47,976 nucleotides of DNA from JALZEG01 sp046263255 (GCA_046263255.1 JBHELD010000027.1:1-47976), one strand, 5' to 3'; positions 16,973-24,483 are shown, counted from the stretch's first letter. Notes: a model not told the origin generated them from the sequence alone. Numbers and translations are program-made.

Positions 16973-17347
16973 TCAGTCGCAGGCAGGCGCGGCCGCCACC
17001 GGCGGGTCCCCCCACCGATCGGCCCACCGGGCGACCTCGCGGACGACCGCGCCGAGGGCCCGACCCTTCTCGGTGAGCTCGTAGTCCACGCGCACCGGCG
17101 TAGAGGGCGTCACCTTCCGCTCGACGATTCCCTCCGCCTCGAGCTCCTTCAGGCGCTCGGACAGCAGGCGGTCGCTGAGCCCGGGCACGGCGGCGACGAT
17201 CTCGCTGTACCGGGTCGCCCCGGTGATCATCGAGCGGATGATCGCCCCGGTCCAGCGCCTGCCGATGATCTCCATCGCATGGCTATAAGCCGGGCAGAAC
17301 GGGGCAAGTACGTCGATGTGCCTCTGCTTCTCGGCGGCGTTTCCCAT
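16973..17347 (-). CDS. HxlR-family winged-helix transcription regulator
   Basis: A 124-residue MarR-like regulator of the HxlR type. The family start is CPAYSHAMEIIGRRWTGAII with the single conserved Cys. The wing and recognition parts are TRYSEIVAAVPGLSDRLLSERLKELEAEGI and VRVDYELTEKGRALG. HxlR proteins are often redox or aldehyde sensors acting through that Cys. It is divergent from yceI with 97 bases between start codons, a standard arrangement for a regulator controlling its neighbour. Confidence 0.9.
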   Translation of the reverse strand: MGNAAEKQRHIDVLAPFCPAYSHAMEIIGRRWTGAIIRSMITGATRYSEIVAAVPGLSDRLLSERLKELEAEGIVERKVTPSTPVRVDYELTEKGRALGAVVREVARWADRWGDPPVAAAPACD

Positions 17348-17375
17348 GCTTCGAGTGTAGCCGGGAAGCTCATCC

Positions 17376-17404
17376 TTGACAAGGACGTTATGAACTCATA
17401 GCTT
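17376..17404 (+). promoter_or_regulatory. Promoter of the yceI gene with overlapping small palindromes
   Basis: TTGACA (17376-17381), 17 bases, then TAGCTT (17399-17404) form a good sigma-70-type promoter pointing at yceI. CTTGACAAG is itself a small palindrome over the -35, and CTTAC-GCAAG-GTAAG lies just past the -10. Either could be an HxlR operator; which one cannot be decided from sequence. Confidence 0.6.
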
Positions 17405-17444
17405 CTTACGCAAGGTAAGGTGCCGGAGCAGAAGGGGAGAGGAA

Positions 17445-18011
17445 ATGGCCTGGAACATCGACACAGCGCACACGGCCGTGGGGTTCGTCGCCCGCCACCT
17501 GGGGCTTTCGAAGGTACGGGGGCAGTTCGCCAGCTTCCGCGGTGAGGTCGACGGCGACCCGAGCGACATCACGACGGCCACGGGTTGGCTCGAGGTCGAC
17601 ATGAGCTCGATCGACAGCGGCAACGCGGACCGCGACGCGCACCTGAAGAGCGCGGACTTCTTCGACGTCGAGAAGTACCCGACGATGAGGTTCGTCACCA
17701 AGAGGATCGAGCGCAAGGGCGACGGCTACAAGATCGTCGGCGACCTCACGATCAAGGACGTCACCCGGGAGGTGGAGCTCGATTACGAGCACGGCGGCGA
17801 GGTCACCGATCCGTTCGGCAACCGCAAGATCGGCGGCTCGTTGACCGGCACGGTCAAGCGCAGCGACTGGGGCCTGACGTGGAACGTCCCGCTGGACTCC
17901 GGCGGCTGGCTCGTCAGCGACAACGTCAAGCTCGAGATCGACGTGCAGGTGGCCGAGAGCAAGGAGGCCGTCGCCGAGGAGGCGAAGGCCGAGGCCGAGA
18001 TCCCCGGCTAG
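17445..18011 (+). CDS. YceI-family lipocalin-like protein
   Basis: A 188-residue member of the YceI fold, a beta barrel that binds polyisoprenoid or other lipophilic molecules. Typical features are the start AWNIDTAHTAVGFVARHLGL, the TTATGWLEVDMSSIDSGNADRDAHLKS segment, YPTMRFVTKRIER and DLTIKDVTREVELD. There is no signal peptide, so unlike E. coli YceI it should be cytosolic. The C-terminus adds an alanine/glutamate-rich tail (ESKEAVAEEAKAEAEIPG). GGGGAGAGG precedes the ATG. A perfect terminator follows. Confidence 0.92.
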   Translation: MAWNIDTAHTAVGFVARHLGLSKVRGQFASFRGEVDGDPSDITTATGWLEVDMSSIDSGNADRDAHLKSADFFDVEKYPTMRFVTKRIERKGDGYKIVGDLTIKDVTREVELDYEHGGEVTDPFGNRKIGGSLTGTVKRSDWGLTWNVPLDSGGWLVSDNVKLEIDVQVAESKEAVAEEAKAEAEIPG

Positions 18012-18025
18012 AACGTGTATGCGTG

Positions 18026-18053
18026 GAGAAGCGGCCCTTCGGGGCCGCTTCTC
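18026..18053 (+). terminator. Rho-independent terminator of yceI
   Basis: GAGAAGCGGCC and GGCCGCTTCTC form a perfect 11-bp stem with a CTTCGG loop, 14 bases after the yceI TAG. It isolates yceI from the peptide locus downstream. Confidence 0.85.
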
Positions 18054-18298
18054 TTCGCGCCCAGCGCCGCGACACGGACAAAGCGGATAAAGTCGTCGCG
18101 ACCTCCGGTATCGGGACAAGGAGGACACCGGCGGTCTTCGGAGAAGACTCCCGGCGGAGGCTCGACTGCCCCCGTAACCGGCGTTGCCCGAGACTGGACA
18201 GGAGGGGGTGCCGGTCGGTGGGGCGGCCTCCCCCCGGGCCGCATCTCACGGTCCATTCGGAAGGTTGCTGCGACGAGGCGCGACGAGAGGAGGATGCG
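18054..18298 (+). other. Structured, gene-free leader upstream of the RiPP precursor
   Basis: About 245 bases with no plausible gene, between the yceI terminator and the precursor ATG. Two hairpins stand out: GTCTTC-GGA-GAAGAC near 18134-18148 and GCGGCC-tccccccg-GGCCGC near 18222-18241. The region must contain the precursor promoter, but I see no convincing -35/-10 pair. Some segments faintly recall a cobalamin riboswitch core without matching it. The end carries AGAGGAGG as the ribosome binding site. Confidence 0.4.
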
Positions 18299-18454
18299 AT
18301 GCGTGAGCTGTTCATCGACGAGCTGGCCGAGGTGACGGGTGGCTCGACCGACCCGCTCGAGCGGGTCAAGGAGATCGTGAGGGACCTGAAGGACGGGTGG
18401 AACACCACCCAGGCCTGTTGCGAGGAAGGCCAGTGCTGCGACTACTGGGCCTAG
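18299..18454 (+). CDS. Putative RiPP precursor peptide with double-glycine leader and CC-x4-CC core
   Basis: A 51-residue peptide. Residues 1-15, MRELFIDELAEVTGG, match the bacteriocin-type double-glycine leader pattern (acidic helix, E-L-x-x-V-x-G-G). Residues 16-34 form a charged helical region (VKEIVRDLKDGW). The C-terminus is TTQACCEEGQCCDYWA, with four cysteines in two adjacent pairs. AGAGGAGG precedes the ATG, giving strong translation. It is followed by two hairpins, then the C39-like/VKOR/thioredoxin fusion, an ATP-grasp ligase and a glutaminyl cyclase. Cys pairs suit disulfide formation; Asp, Glu, Thr, Ser and Lys side chains could be ligated by the ATP-grasp enzyme; and Gln38 just before the cysteine core would become a pyroglutamate if exposed by cleavage. 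The product structure is inference. Confidence 0.8.
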   Translation: MRELFIDELAEVTGGSTDPLERVKEIVRDLKDGWNTTQACCEEGQCCDYWA

Positions 18455-18505
18455 CCCTCGGCTAGGTCTCGGACACGCCGCCCTCCGGGGCGGCGTGTCC
18501 TTTTT
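18450..18505 (+). terminator. Tandem hairpin and strong intrinsic terminator after the precursor
   Basis: CCTAGCC-CTC-GGCTAGG (18450-18466) folds over the precursor stop codon. It is followed by a perfect 12-bp stem GGACACGCCGCC / GGCGGCGTGTCC (18471-18500) and TTTTT. Downstream biosynthetic genes start only 39 bases later, so they are reached by partial readthrough or by a promoter inside this gap. The effect is high precursor and low enzyme expression, a usual RiPP design. Confidence 0.85.
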
Positions 18506-18543
18506 CCTGGATCAAGACGCGCCCCACGTTAAGGTCGGTTCTC

Positions 18544-20286
18544 TTGAGCGTGAAGAAGAAATCGAAGACATTCGCGGCTCCCGCGGACGAGCCTGCGGCG
18601 GTGCTCCTGCGCCTGGTCCGCAGGATGAGGCTCCCATACTCCGCCCGGCTCGTATCGGCGGCCCTCGCGGCGCACCCGCAGCCACAGTCCCTGCTCGCGC
18701 TCGTGCAGGTCGCGCCGAGCGTCGGGCTGAGGATCACCGCGGCGCGGGTCGAGCCCGAGGGTCTCGACGAGCTGCAGCTCCCCGCCGTCGCGCACTTCGC
18801 GGGCGAGCCCGGGGGGTTCGGCGTTCTCGAGCGCGTCGACGCCGCGACGGTGGACGTCTGGGACGGCCGCAACGGCCGGCGACGCGTTCCCCGGGGCGAG
18901 TTCCTCGCGCACTGGTCCGGGATAGTCGCCCTTGCGGAGCGCGACGACTCGCAGCGCCAGGCCGAGCGCGGCTACCGGCGCCAGAGACTGGTCGAGGCGC
19001 TCGCCGGGCCTCCGGGGATGCACCCGGACCTGTCGATGCCCGCCCTGCTCGCCGCCGCCGGAGCGCTCGTCGCGCTCCTCGCCGCCGCCGCCCTGTGGCG
19101 GCATCCGGAGGAGACGCGGCTCGCCGCCGCCGCCCTCGCGCTCGTAAGCGCCGCGGGGTTCGCCGTCAGCGCAGTGCTGTCGCGCGCGACCGCGGGGCAG
19201 TCCGCGACCGTGAACGTCCCCGGGTGCCCGCGCGGCAAGCTCGTGAACTGCGAGAGCGTCCTGAACTCGCAGTACTCGAAGGTCCGCGGCGTGTCGATGA
19301 GCGACATCGGCACGGGCTTCTTCGGCGCGATCGTGCTCGCGATCGCGGCGTCGGCGGTCCCCGGCGCCGTCCCCGGGACGGTCATCGCGCTCGCGTACCT
19401 CGCCGCGGTCCCCGCGGCGGTTCTGCTCATAGGCGCGCAGGTCGCGATGCGGCGCTTCTGCACGCTGTGCCTCGCGGTCCACGCGCTCGTGCTCCTCGGC
19501 GCGGCCGCGAGCCTGCCGTTCCTGGACGACGAGTGGTCGGCCGCGGCTGTGGCCTCGGGGGTCGCGCTCCTGGTCGTGCTCGGCGCTGCGGTCACGTTCC
19601 TGGGGATCCCGTTCCTCGCGCGGCACGCGCGCACCCAGCAGCTGATCGAGAGGCAACAGCGCCTCGCGACGTCGCCGTTCTCGACGCTCGCGTACGTCTT
19701 GACGGAGCCTCCTTCGCCGGTGAGGGGGGAGGTCTGCGGCGTCCGCCTGCCCGGGCCCCCCGCGCCGCACGAGGCGGTGCTGTTCGCGCACCCGACCTGC
19801 GGCCAGTGCGCGCAGACGATCGAGGAGCTGACGTCGCTCGCGGAGGCCGGCACGATCTCCGCGTACGCGACGATCCTGCCGCGGTTCCCGGAAGCAGGCG
19901 CCGAGCGCACCGCCTGCGAAGCCGTGGTCGCCGCCGGCATCGCGTTCGGCCCCGCGGCCTTCCTGCACGCGTACTTCTACGCGAAGAAGAGCTTCGGCGC
20001 GCTGATGAACGGCGACGCGGTGGCGCTCGTCGCGGCCGCGCTGAAGGTGCGGCGGGAGGCGCTCGACGAGCGGCTCCGCGACGCGAGGGCGACGATCGAG
20101 CGTACGGAGCGTCTTGCGGAGGGACGGATCGAGGGGACGCCGGCCGTCTTCTTCGACGGACGTCTCTACCCGTACAGCACACCCGTCTCGCACCTGACGA
20201 CGCTGCTGCAGCAGCACCCCCAGCTGCTGCCGCCGCCGGGCACCGGCAGGGAGCCGCGCGGGTCGCGCGAGGCGGCGCCGGCGTGA
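18544..20286 (+). CDS. Fusion of degenerate C39-peptidase-like domain, vitamin K epoxide reductase and thioredoxin-like domain
   Basis: A 580-residue membrane protein. Residues about 15-130 resemble a C39 (double-glycine peptidase) fold (LVQVAPSVGLRITAARVEPEGLDEL, LPAVAHFAGEPGGFGVLERV, VDVWDG), but the catalytic Cys and the His before the hydrophobic strand are missing, so it probably binds leaders without cutting. Residues 160-385 form the VKOR helical bundle with loop cysteines C228 and C236 (LVNCESVLNSQYSKV) and the active pair C306-C309 (CTLC). Residues 405-560 are a thioredoxin/DsbA-like domain with C419-C422 (CGQC) and cis-Pro 533 (EGTPAVFFDG). VKOR passes electrons from thioredoxin to quinone, so the fusion should introduce disulfides into an exported substrate, most simply the CC-x4-CC peptide. 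The start is TTG 18544 or GTG 18550. It overlaps the ATP-grasp gene by 4 bases. Confidence 0.85.
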   Translation: MSVKKKSKTFAAPADEPAAVLLRLVRRMRLPYSARLVSAALAAHPQPQSLLALVQVAPSVGLRITAARVEPEGLDELQLPAVAHFAGEPGGFGVLERVDAATVDVWDGRNGRRRVPRGEFLAHWSGIVALAERDDSQRQAERGYRRQRLVEALAGPPGMHPDLSMPALLAAAGALVALLAAAALWRHPEETRLAAAALALVSAAGFAVSAVLSRATAGQSATVNVPGCPRGKLVNCESVLNSQYSKVRGVSMSDIGTGFFGAIVLAIAASAVPGAVPGTVIALAYLAAVPAAVLLIGAQVAMRRFCTLCLAVHALVLLGAAASLPFLDDEWSAAAVASGVALLVVLGAAVTFLGIPFLARHARTQQLIERQQRLATSPFSTLAYVLTEPPSPVRGEVCGVRLPGPPAPHEAVLFAHPTCGQCAQTIEELTSLAEAGTISAYATILPRFPEAGAERTACEAVVAAGIAFGPAAFLHAYFYAKKSFGALMNGDAVALVAAALKVRREALDERLRDARATIERTERLAEGRIEGTPAVFFDGRLYPYSTPVSHLTTLLQQHPQLLPPPGTGREPRGSREAAPA

Positions 20287-21224
20287 GCAAAGGGCCCGTA
20301 GTCCTCGTCGGCTCGCCTCAGGACGCGCACGTGAACGCGCTGGACGAGTCGCTGCGGGAGCGCGGCGTCGACGTCGTCGTCGCCGACACGCTCTCGTTCC
20401 CCGACGAATTCCGGATCTCGCTCGGGCACGAGATCGACGCGATCGAGCTCGAAGGCCGTCGGGTGGGTCGCCCGGCCGCGGTGTACGTGCGCGACACGTA
20501 CACGCACCCGCTCTCCTTCGGCGTCGACGTCTCCGACGAGATGGACCAGGACTGGCGCCGGACGCTCGTCGCGTTCCGCGAGAAGGGCCAGATGCTCGTG
20601 CCGGTCCTCGCCCGCTGGACCGACCTCGGCGTGCCGATGTACAACCCGGCGCGCAACGACTGGCGCAACTCGAAGGGGTTCCAGATCGCGGCGCTGGCGC
20701 AAGCGGGTCTGCCCGTGCCGGAGACGCTGTGGACGAACGACCCGGACGCGGTGCGGCGCTTCGCCGAGGGCCGGCGCGTCGTCTACAAACCGGTGGCCGG
20801 CGGCGCCGCGACCAAGGAGCTGGGGCCCGAGGACCTGACGGAGCGGCGGCTGCGCGCCCTCAGCGGCGCGCCGGTGACGTTCCAGGAGCTGCTGGAAGGC
20901 GACAACTTTCGCGTCTACTGCCTCGACGGCGACGTGGTGGCGACGATCCGGGTGACGTCTTCGGCGATCGACTTCCGCCAGAACGAGGACGTGGTCGAGG
21001 AGACGGAGCTTCCGGCCGAGGTGCTCGAGCAGTGCCTGCGCGCCGCCGACGTGATCGGCATGCGATGGACGGGGATGGACCTGCGCGCCCACACCGACGG
21101 GACGCTGAGGTTCCTCGAGCTGAACTCGTCGCCGATGTTCCTCGGCTTCGACGCGCGCGCGGGGACGAAGATCCGCGAGGCGCTGGTCTCCCGTCTCGTC
21201 GCGCACGCCGAGGAGGCCTCGTGA
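20283..21224 (+). CDS. RimK-like ATP-grasp ligase, putative RiPP-modifying enzyme
   Basis: A 313-residue cytosolic ATP-dependent carboxylate-amine/ester ligase. The N-terminal about 110 residues (VVLVGSPQDAHVNALDESLRERG) form a pre-ATP-grasp domain. The nucleotide-binding lobe has NSKGFQIAALAQAGLPVPETLW and RRVVYKPVAGGAATKEL, with the ATP-binding Lys. The Mg site is RWTGMDLRAHTDGTLRFLELNSSP with the E-x-N ligands. Size and motifs fit the RimK/graspetide-ligase group rather than a metabolic ATP-grasp. Such enzymes make omega-ester or omega-amide crosslinks between Asp/Glu and Ser/Thr/Lys, or add amino acids. It starts at GTG 20283, overlapping the previous stop in GTGA, and ends overlapping the cyclase gene in the same way. 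The likely substrate is the 51-residue peptide. Confidence 0.85.
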   Translation: MSKGPVVLVGSPQDAHVNALDESLRERGVDVVVADTLSFPDEFRISLGHEIDAIELEGRRVGRPAAVYVRDTYTHPLSFGVDVSDEMDQDWRRTLVAFREKGQMLVPVLARWTDLGVPMYNPARNDWRNSKGFQIAALAQAGLPVPETLWTNDPDAVRRFAEGRRVVYKPVAGGAATKELGPEDLTERRLRALSGAPVTFQELLEGDNFRVYCLDGDVVATIRVTSSAIDFRQNEDVVEETELPAEVLEQCLRAADVIGMRWTGMDLRAHTDGTLRFLELNSSPMFLGFDARAGTKIREALVSRLVAHAEEAS

Positions 21225-22021
21225 CGCTGCGCCGGCTGGCCGCCGCCGCCTTCCTTGTTACGGCGTTCGTCGGCTGCTCCCCGGACGCTCCGGCCGCCGA
21301 CTCGCAACCGTCCGCTCCGGTCGAGGGTCCTGGATACGTCCAGGTGGGGAAGTTCCCGCACGACCCCGGCGCGTTCACGCAGGGCCTCGAGTTCCGCGGC
21401 ACCGCGCTCTTCGAGGGGACCGGGCTCGAGGGCCGCTCGAGCCTGCGGCGGGTAGACCTCGGAACGGGGGAGGTGCTGCGCCAGGTGAACCTCGCCGACC
21501 GGCACTTCGGCGAGGGCATAACGATCAGGGGCCGTCGCGTCTACCAGCTGACGTGGCAGTCCGGCCGCTGCTTCGTCTACGACCGCAGGACGTTCAAGCG
21601 CGTCGGCCGGTTCTCCTACGAGGGCGAGGGCTGGGGTCTAACGCACCACGACGGGCTCCTGATCATGAGCGACGGCTCGGCGACGCTCAGGTTCCGCGAC
21701 CCGGCGACCTTCGAGGTGGTCGACGAGATCCAGGTCACCGACGACGGCGAGCCGGTGACGTTCCTCAACGAGCTCGAATGGGTCGAGGGGGAGATCTTCG
21801 CCAACGTGTGGCAGACCGACGACGTCGTGCGGATCGACCCGGAGACGGGCGACGTCGTGGGGCGCCTGGACCTCACCGCGCTGCGGCAGCAGGAGGACGC
21901 CGAGGGCCCCCACGACGTGACGAACGGGATCGCGTACATGAGGGCGGAGGACCGCCTGTTCGTGACGGGCAAGTTTTGGCGCAACGTCTACGAGATCGAG
22001 CTGACCGACCTGGTCCCGTAG
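21221..22021 (+). CDS. Lipoprotein glutaminyl-peptide cyclotransferase (plant/bacterial beta-propeller type)
   Basis: A 266-residue exported enzyme that converts an N-terminal Gln of a peptide to pyroglutamate. The N-terminus RRLAAAAFLVTAFVGC is a lipoprotein signal with lipobox Cys 18, so it works outside the membrane. The propeller signatures are FTQGLEF, FGEGITI, VYQLTW, GEGWGLTHHDGLLIMSDGS, LNELEWVEGEIFANVWQTD and NGIAYM with VTGKFW. All are characteristic of the PF05096 family (papaya-type QC). It starts at GTG 21221 within the ATP-grasp stop (GTGA overlap), so it belongs to the same operon. This enzyme in a peptide-maturation operon suggests the mature peptide begins with Gln, for example Gln38 of the precursor. 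Confidence 0.87.
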   Translation: MTLRRLAAAAFLVTAFVGCSPDAPAADSQPSAPVEGPGYVQVGKFPHDPGAFTQGLEFRGTALFEGTGLEGRSSLRRVDLGTGEVLRQVNLADRHFGEGITIRGRRVYQLTWQSGRCFVYDRRTFKRVGRFSYEGEGWGLTHHDGLLIMSDGSATLRFRDPATFEVVDEIQVTDDGEPVTFLNELEWVEGEIFANVWQTDDVVRIDPETGDVVGRLDLTALRQQEDAEGPHDVTNGIAYMRAEDRLFVTGKFWRNVYEIELTDLVP

Positions 22022-23139
22022 CACGACGCGGCCGCCCGGCCCCGGGCGGACCTCATCAGGCGCGCGAGGACACGCGCGGTAGCAGCGGCGTCGCGCGCGG
22101 CGCCCAGAAGGGCCCGAGTGCTGTGGGGCGTCGCCGACGCGAGCCACGCCGCCGCGGCGTCGCCCACGCGCGCGTTGCCTCCCGTCCACGCATGGACGCG
22201 CGGCGCGAGCACCCCCTCGTCCCGGACGCCGCGCAGCGCGAGCACCGCCGCCACCTCCGCGACGGTGAACGCGGGGACGATCAGGCAGGGGATCGCGGGC
22301 GGCGCGGGCCCGCGGCCGACCGTGACGATCTTCGTGGACGGGAGCCGCGCCGCGACCGCGTCGAGAAACGCGACGACCCCGTCGCCGGCCCTCGCTGCGT
22401 CGAAGCCGTCGAGCACGAGCAGGCGCGGCCCCCGCTGGAGGGCCGCCAGCGCGATGCGCGCCGCAAGCCCGGCATCCGGAGCCGGGAGAGCCGCCCGCAG
22501 GTACGACGCGAGCGTGGGATCGATGGGCGCGAGGTGGTCGCCGAGCTCGTACAGGAGGCAGACGAGGCCCCCGTCCAGGTGAGGAGGATTCGTATGCCAG
22601 AAGAACCCGTCCTGCGTCGCGGCAGCCCACGCTGCCACGAGCGACGTCTTGCCGTTGCCCGGCGCGCCGGCGACGTGCACGCGCGGTCCCTCCGCGACGG
22701 CGGCCTCGAGCCGCGCGACCAGCCGGGGTCGTGCCACGAGGGGGCGCGCCGGCGCCGCGGGCGCATGCCGCGGGACGTCGCGCAGCTCGGCCGTCAGGAG
22801 AGCGATAGCGCGCGACCGCTCACGGCTCATCTGCCGCTCGGAGAGGCCGAGGCGCGCGGCGGCCTGATAGCTCTTCGCCCCGTCGACGAAGCACGTCTTG
22901 AGCACGCGGTACGGGAGGGCTTCGGCCGGCGGCGCGCCGTCGCGAGGCCGCAGCGACTCGATCTTGTCGCGCAGGAGCGCGGCCGCGGCGCGCCCCCTGC
23001 GCGCGCCCGGCGTGAGCGCGTCGCGGCCGTGCGCGTACAGCAGCTGCCCGAGCAGAGCGTCGTCGAGCCGGTCGGGGCGACGGAGGTTCGTGAGCCACCG
23101 CCTCACGGCCTCGTCGTCGAGACGCGGCGCCGCGTGCAC
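21988..23139 (-). CDS. STAND-type ATPase with sigma-like HTH domain
   Basis: A 383-residue protein. Residues about 60-130 contain an RNA-polymerase-sigma-region-4-like helix-turn-helix (KTCFVDGAKSYQAAARLGLSERQMSRERSRAIALL). From about 140 an NTPase domain shows Walker A VAGAPGNGKTSLVAAW and Walker B PRLLVLDGFDAA. This resembles the nucleotide-binding part of STAND regulators such as those fused to transcription domains. The C-terminal sensor half usual for STAND proteins is very short, ending near 383. The gene starts at GTG 23139, six bases after the DGQHR gene, and its last 34 bases overlap the convergent cyclotransferase gene. A regulatory or defence role together with the DGQHR protein is inference. 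Confidence 0.65.
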   Translation of the reverse strand: MHAAPRLDDEAVRRWLTNLRRPDRLDDALLGQLLYAHGRDALTPGARRGRAAAALLRDKIESLRPRDGAPPAEALPYRVLKTCFVDGAKSYQAAARLGLSERQMSRERSRAIALLTAELRDVPRHAPAAPARPLVARPRLVARLEAAVAEGPRVHVAGAPGNGKTSLVAAWAAATQDGFFWHTNPPHLDGGLVCLLYELGDHLAPIDPTLASYLRAALPAPDAGLAARIALAALQRGPRLLVLDGFDAARAGDGVVAFLDAVAARLPSTKIVTVGRGPAPPAIPCLIVPAFTVAEVAAVLALRGVRDEGVLAPRVHAWTGGNARVGDAAAAWLASATPHSTRALLGAARDAAATARVLARLMRSARGRAAASCYGTRSVSSIS

Positions 23140-23145
23140 CGGCGG

Positions 23146-24264
23146 CTACTCCACCTCGATCGGCGGCAGCATGCCGCGCAGCTTCGCGGTCAGCACGCGG
23201 CGTCCCGCGTTGCTCGAGTACGAGCCGGCGGCTCCCTCGCCGGCGCCCAGCCAGAAGTCGGCGCCGCGCACGACCTCGCCCGAGGTCGTGTCGCCTTCGA
23301 GCTCCGGCAGGACCCCCGAGAGGACGTCCGCGTACACCTCCGGCTCGACGACCGACCGCCCCACAGACCTCACGTACTCGAGCACCGACACGAGGAGCCC
23401 GTGCATCACGTTGACGCCGGTGGTCTTCTGCAACGTGTATTCGGTCGGGCGCACGAAGCACTCGGGCAGGACCTTCTGCACGCCCTCCCAGTACGCGTCG
23501 AGGATCTTGACCTGGTTCTCGGGCGTCAGCGAACCGAAGTACGGAGTGTTCAGCAGCGGCCGTAGCGACCCCACGAGGCCTGCGGACCCGATCGTGGTCT
23601 CGCCGCGCGCTTCGCCTGGAAAGCGCGTGCGGCCCCGCCACAGCCGCGTCTTGGCGAGGTCCTCGACGATCTGCTGCCCTTGCACCTTCCACGTCTGTCC
23701 GCTCTCGATCAACGCGTCCATGACGCCCGGCTCGGACTCGGCGCGCTGCTTCAGCAGGTCCAGCGCGAGGTCGGTCCGGACGCTCTTCGCGGTCGAGTTC
23801 ACGACATAGAACTGGCGGATCTCCTCGCGCTCGGTCGCGCCGAGCATGCAGACGAAGGGGATCTCGAAGCCGGCCCAGCGCGACTCGTCCTCGTCGACCA
23901 GACGCGCGAGCGCCTCGACGCGGTGCTGGCCGTCCACCACGTACAGGCTGTCGCCGTCGTTGCGGAAGAAGAGCCAGCCGTCGCGCGCCACCAGGTGCCG
24001 AGCGTCGTCGAAGTCGCGGAGGTTCACGAGGATGGACGTCGGCAGGTCGACGCGGTCCTCGCGGAGGTCCTTCACGAGGCGGTTCACCCGGGACGGCGAG
24101 AGCTCGCGCTGGTACCCGGTCTTCGTCCGCGCGTCGCGGCGGGGGACCATGAACGTCCTGCGGAGCTCGCCTGCCTCGAGGACGCCCACGATCAGAGGCG
24201 TGCCGCCTCTCGTCCCGGTGCGGTGGACGGGGATCTCCCGCGGGGCGCTGGTCGCGCGAGCCAT
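23146..24264 (-). CDS. DGQHR-domain protein (DndB/DptB-like)
   Basis: A 372-residue soluble protein. The eponymous motif occurs in DSLYVVDGQHRVEALARLVD, flanked by ELSPSRVNRLVKDLREDRVDLPTSILVNL and later FYVVNSTAKSVRTDLALDLL; this arrangement is shared with DndB-type proteins. DGQHR proteins are ParB-superfamily relatives; DndB regulates DNA phosphorothioation, but no dnd modification genes are near. GGGAGGAG precedes the ATG. It is the first gene of a two-gene minus-strand operon with the HTH-STAND ATPase, which suggests a self-contained regulatory or defence unit. Confidence 0.82.
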   Translation of the reverse strand: MARATSAPREIPVHRTGTRGGTPLIVGVLEAGELRRTFMVPRRDARTKTGYQRELSPSRVNRLVKDLREDRVDLPTSILVNLRDFDDARHLVARDGWLFFRNDGDSLYVVDGQHRVEALARLVDEDESRWAGFEIPFVCMLGATEREEIRQFYVVNSTAKSVRTDLALDLLKQRAESEPGVMDALIESGQTWKVQGQQIVEDLAKTRLWRGRTRFPGEARGETTIGSAGLVGSLRPLLNTPYFGSLTPENQVKILDAYWEGVQKVLPECFVRPTEYTLQKTTGVNVMHGLLVSVLEYVRSVGRSVVEPEVYADVLSGVLPELEGDTTSGEVVRGADFWLGAGEGAAGSYSSNAGRRVLTAKLRGMLPPIEVE

Positions 24265-24483
24265 CGAGGGCTCCTCCCTTCCTCCCCCGATCTCGTTCGC
24301 GCGTGCTGCCGGGGCTCGGGGGTAGAGGCCGAACTGAGCACGCTGCCGGCTGCGGCGCGTAAAAGCTAGCCGGGGAACAGGTCCGGGTCAAGGACCCCTG
24401 CAGCGGATCCGCACAGTCCCGGGGTCTTCATCCGGCGAATCGGTGCCCTGAAACTGCCTGCGGCTGGGAACGGCCCCGGGGCG

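Noticed and set aside
18100..18240. Cobalamin or other known riboswitch in the precursor leader
   Set aside because: Short stretches resemble parts of a B12 element but the core order and the B12 box do not match; hand reading cannot support a call.
23146..24264. A DNA phosphorothioation (dnd) locus
   Set aside because: Only the DndB-like DGQHR protein is present; DndA, DndC, DndD and DndE genes are absent from the window.
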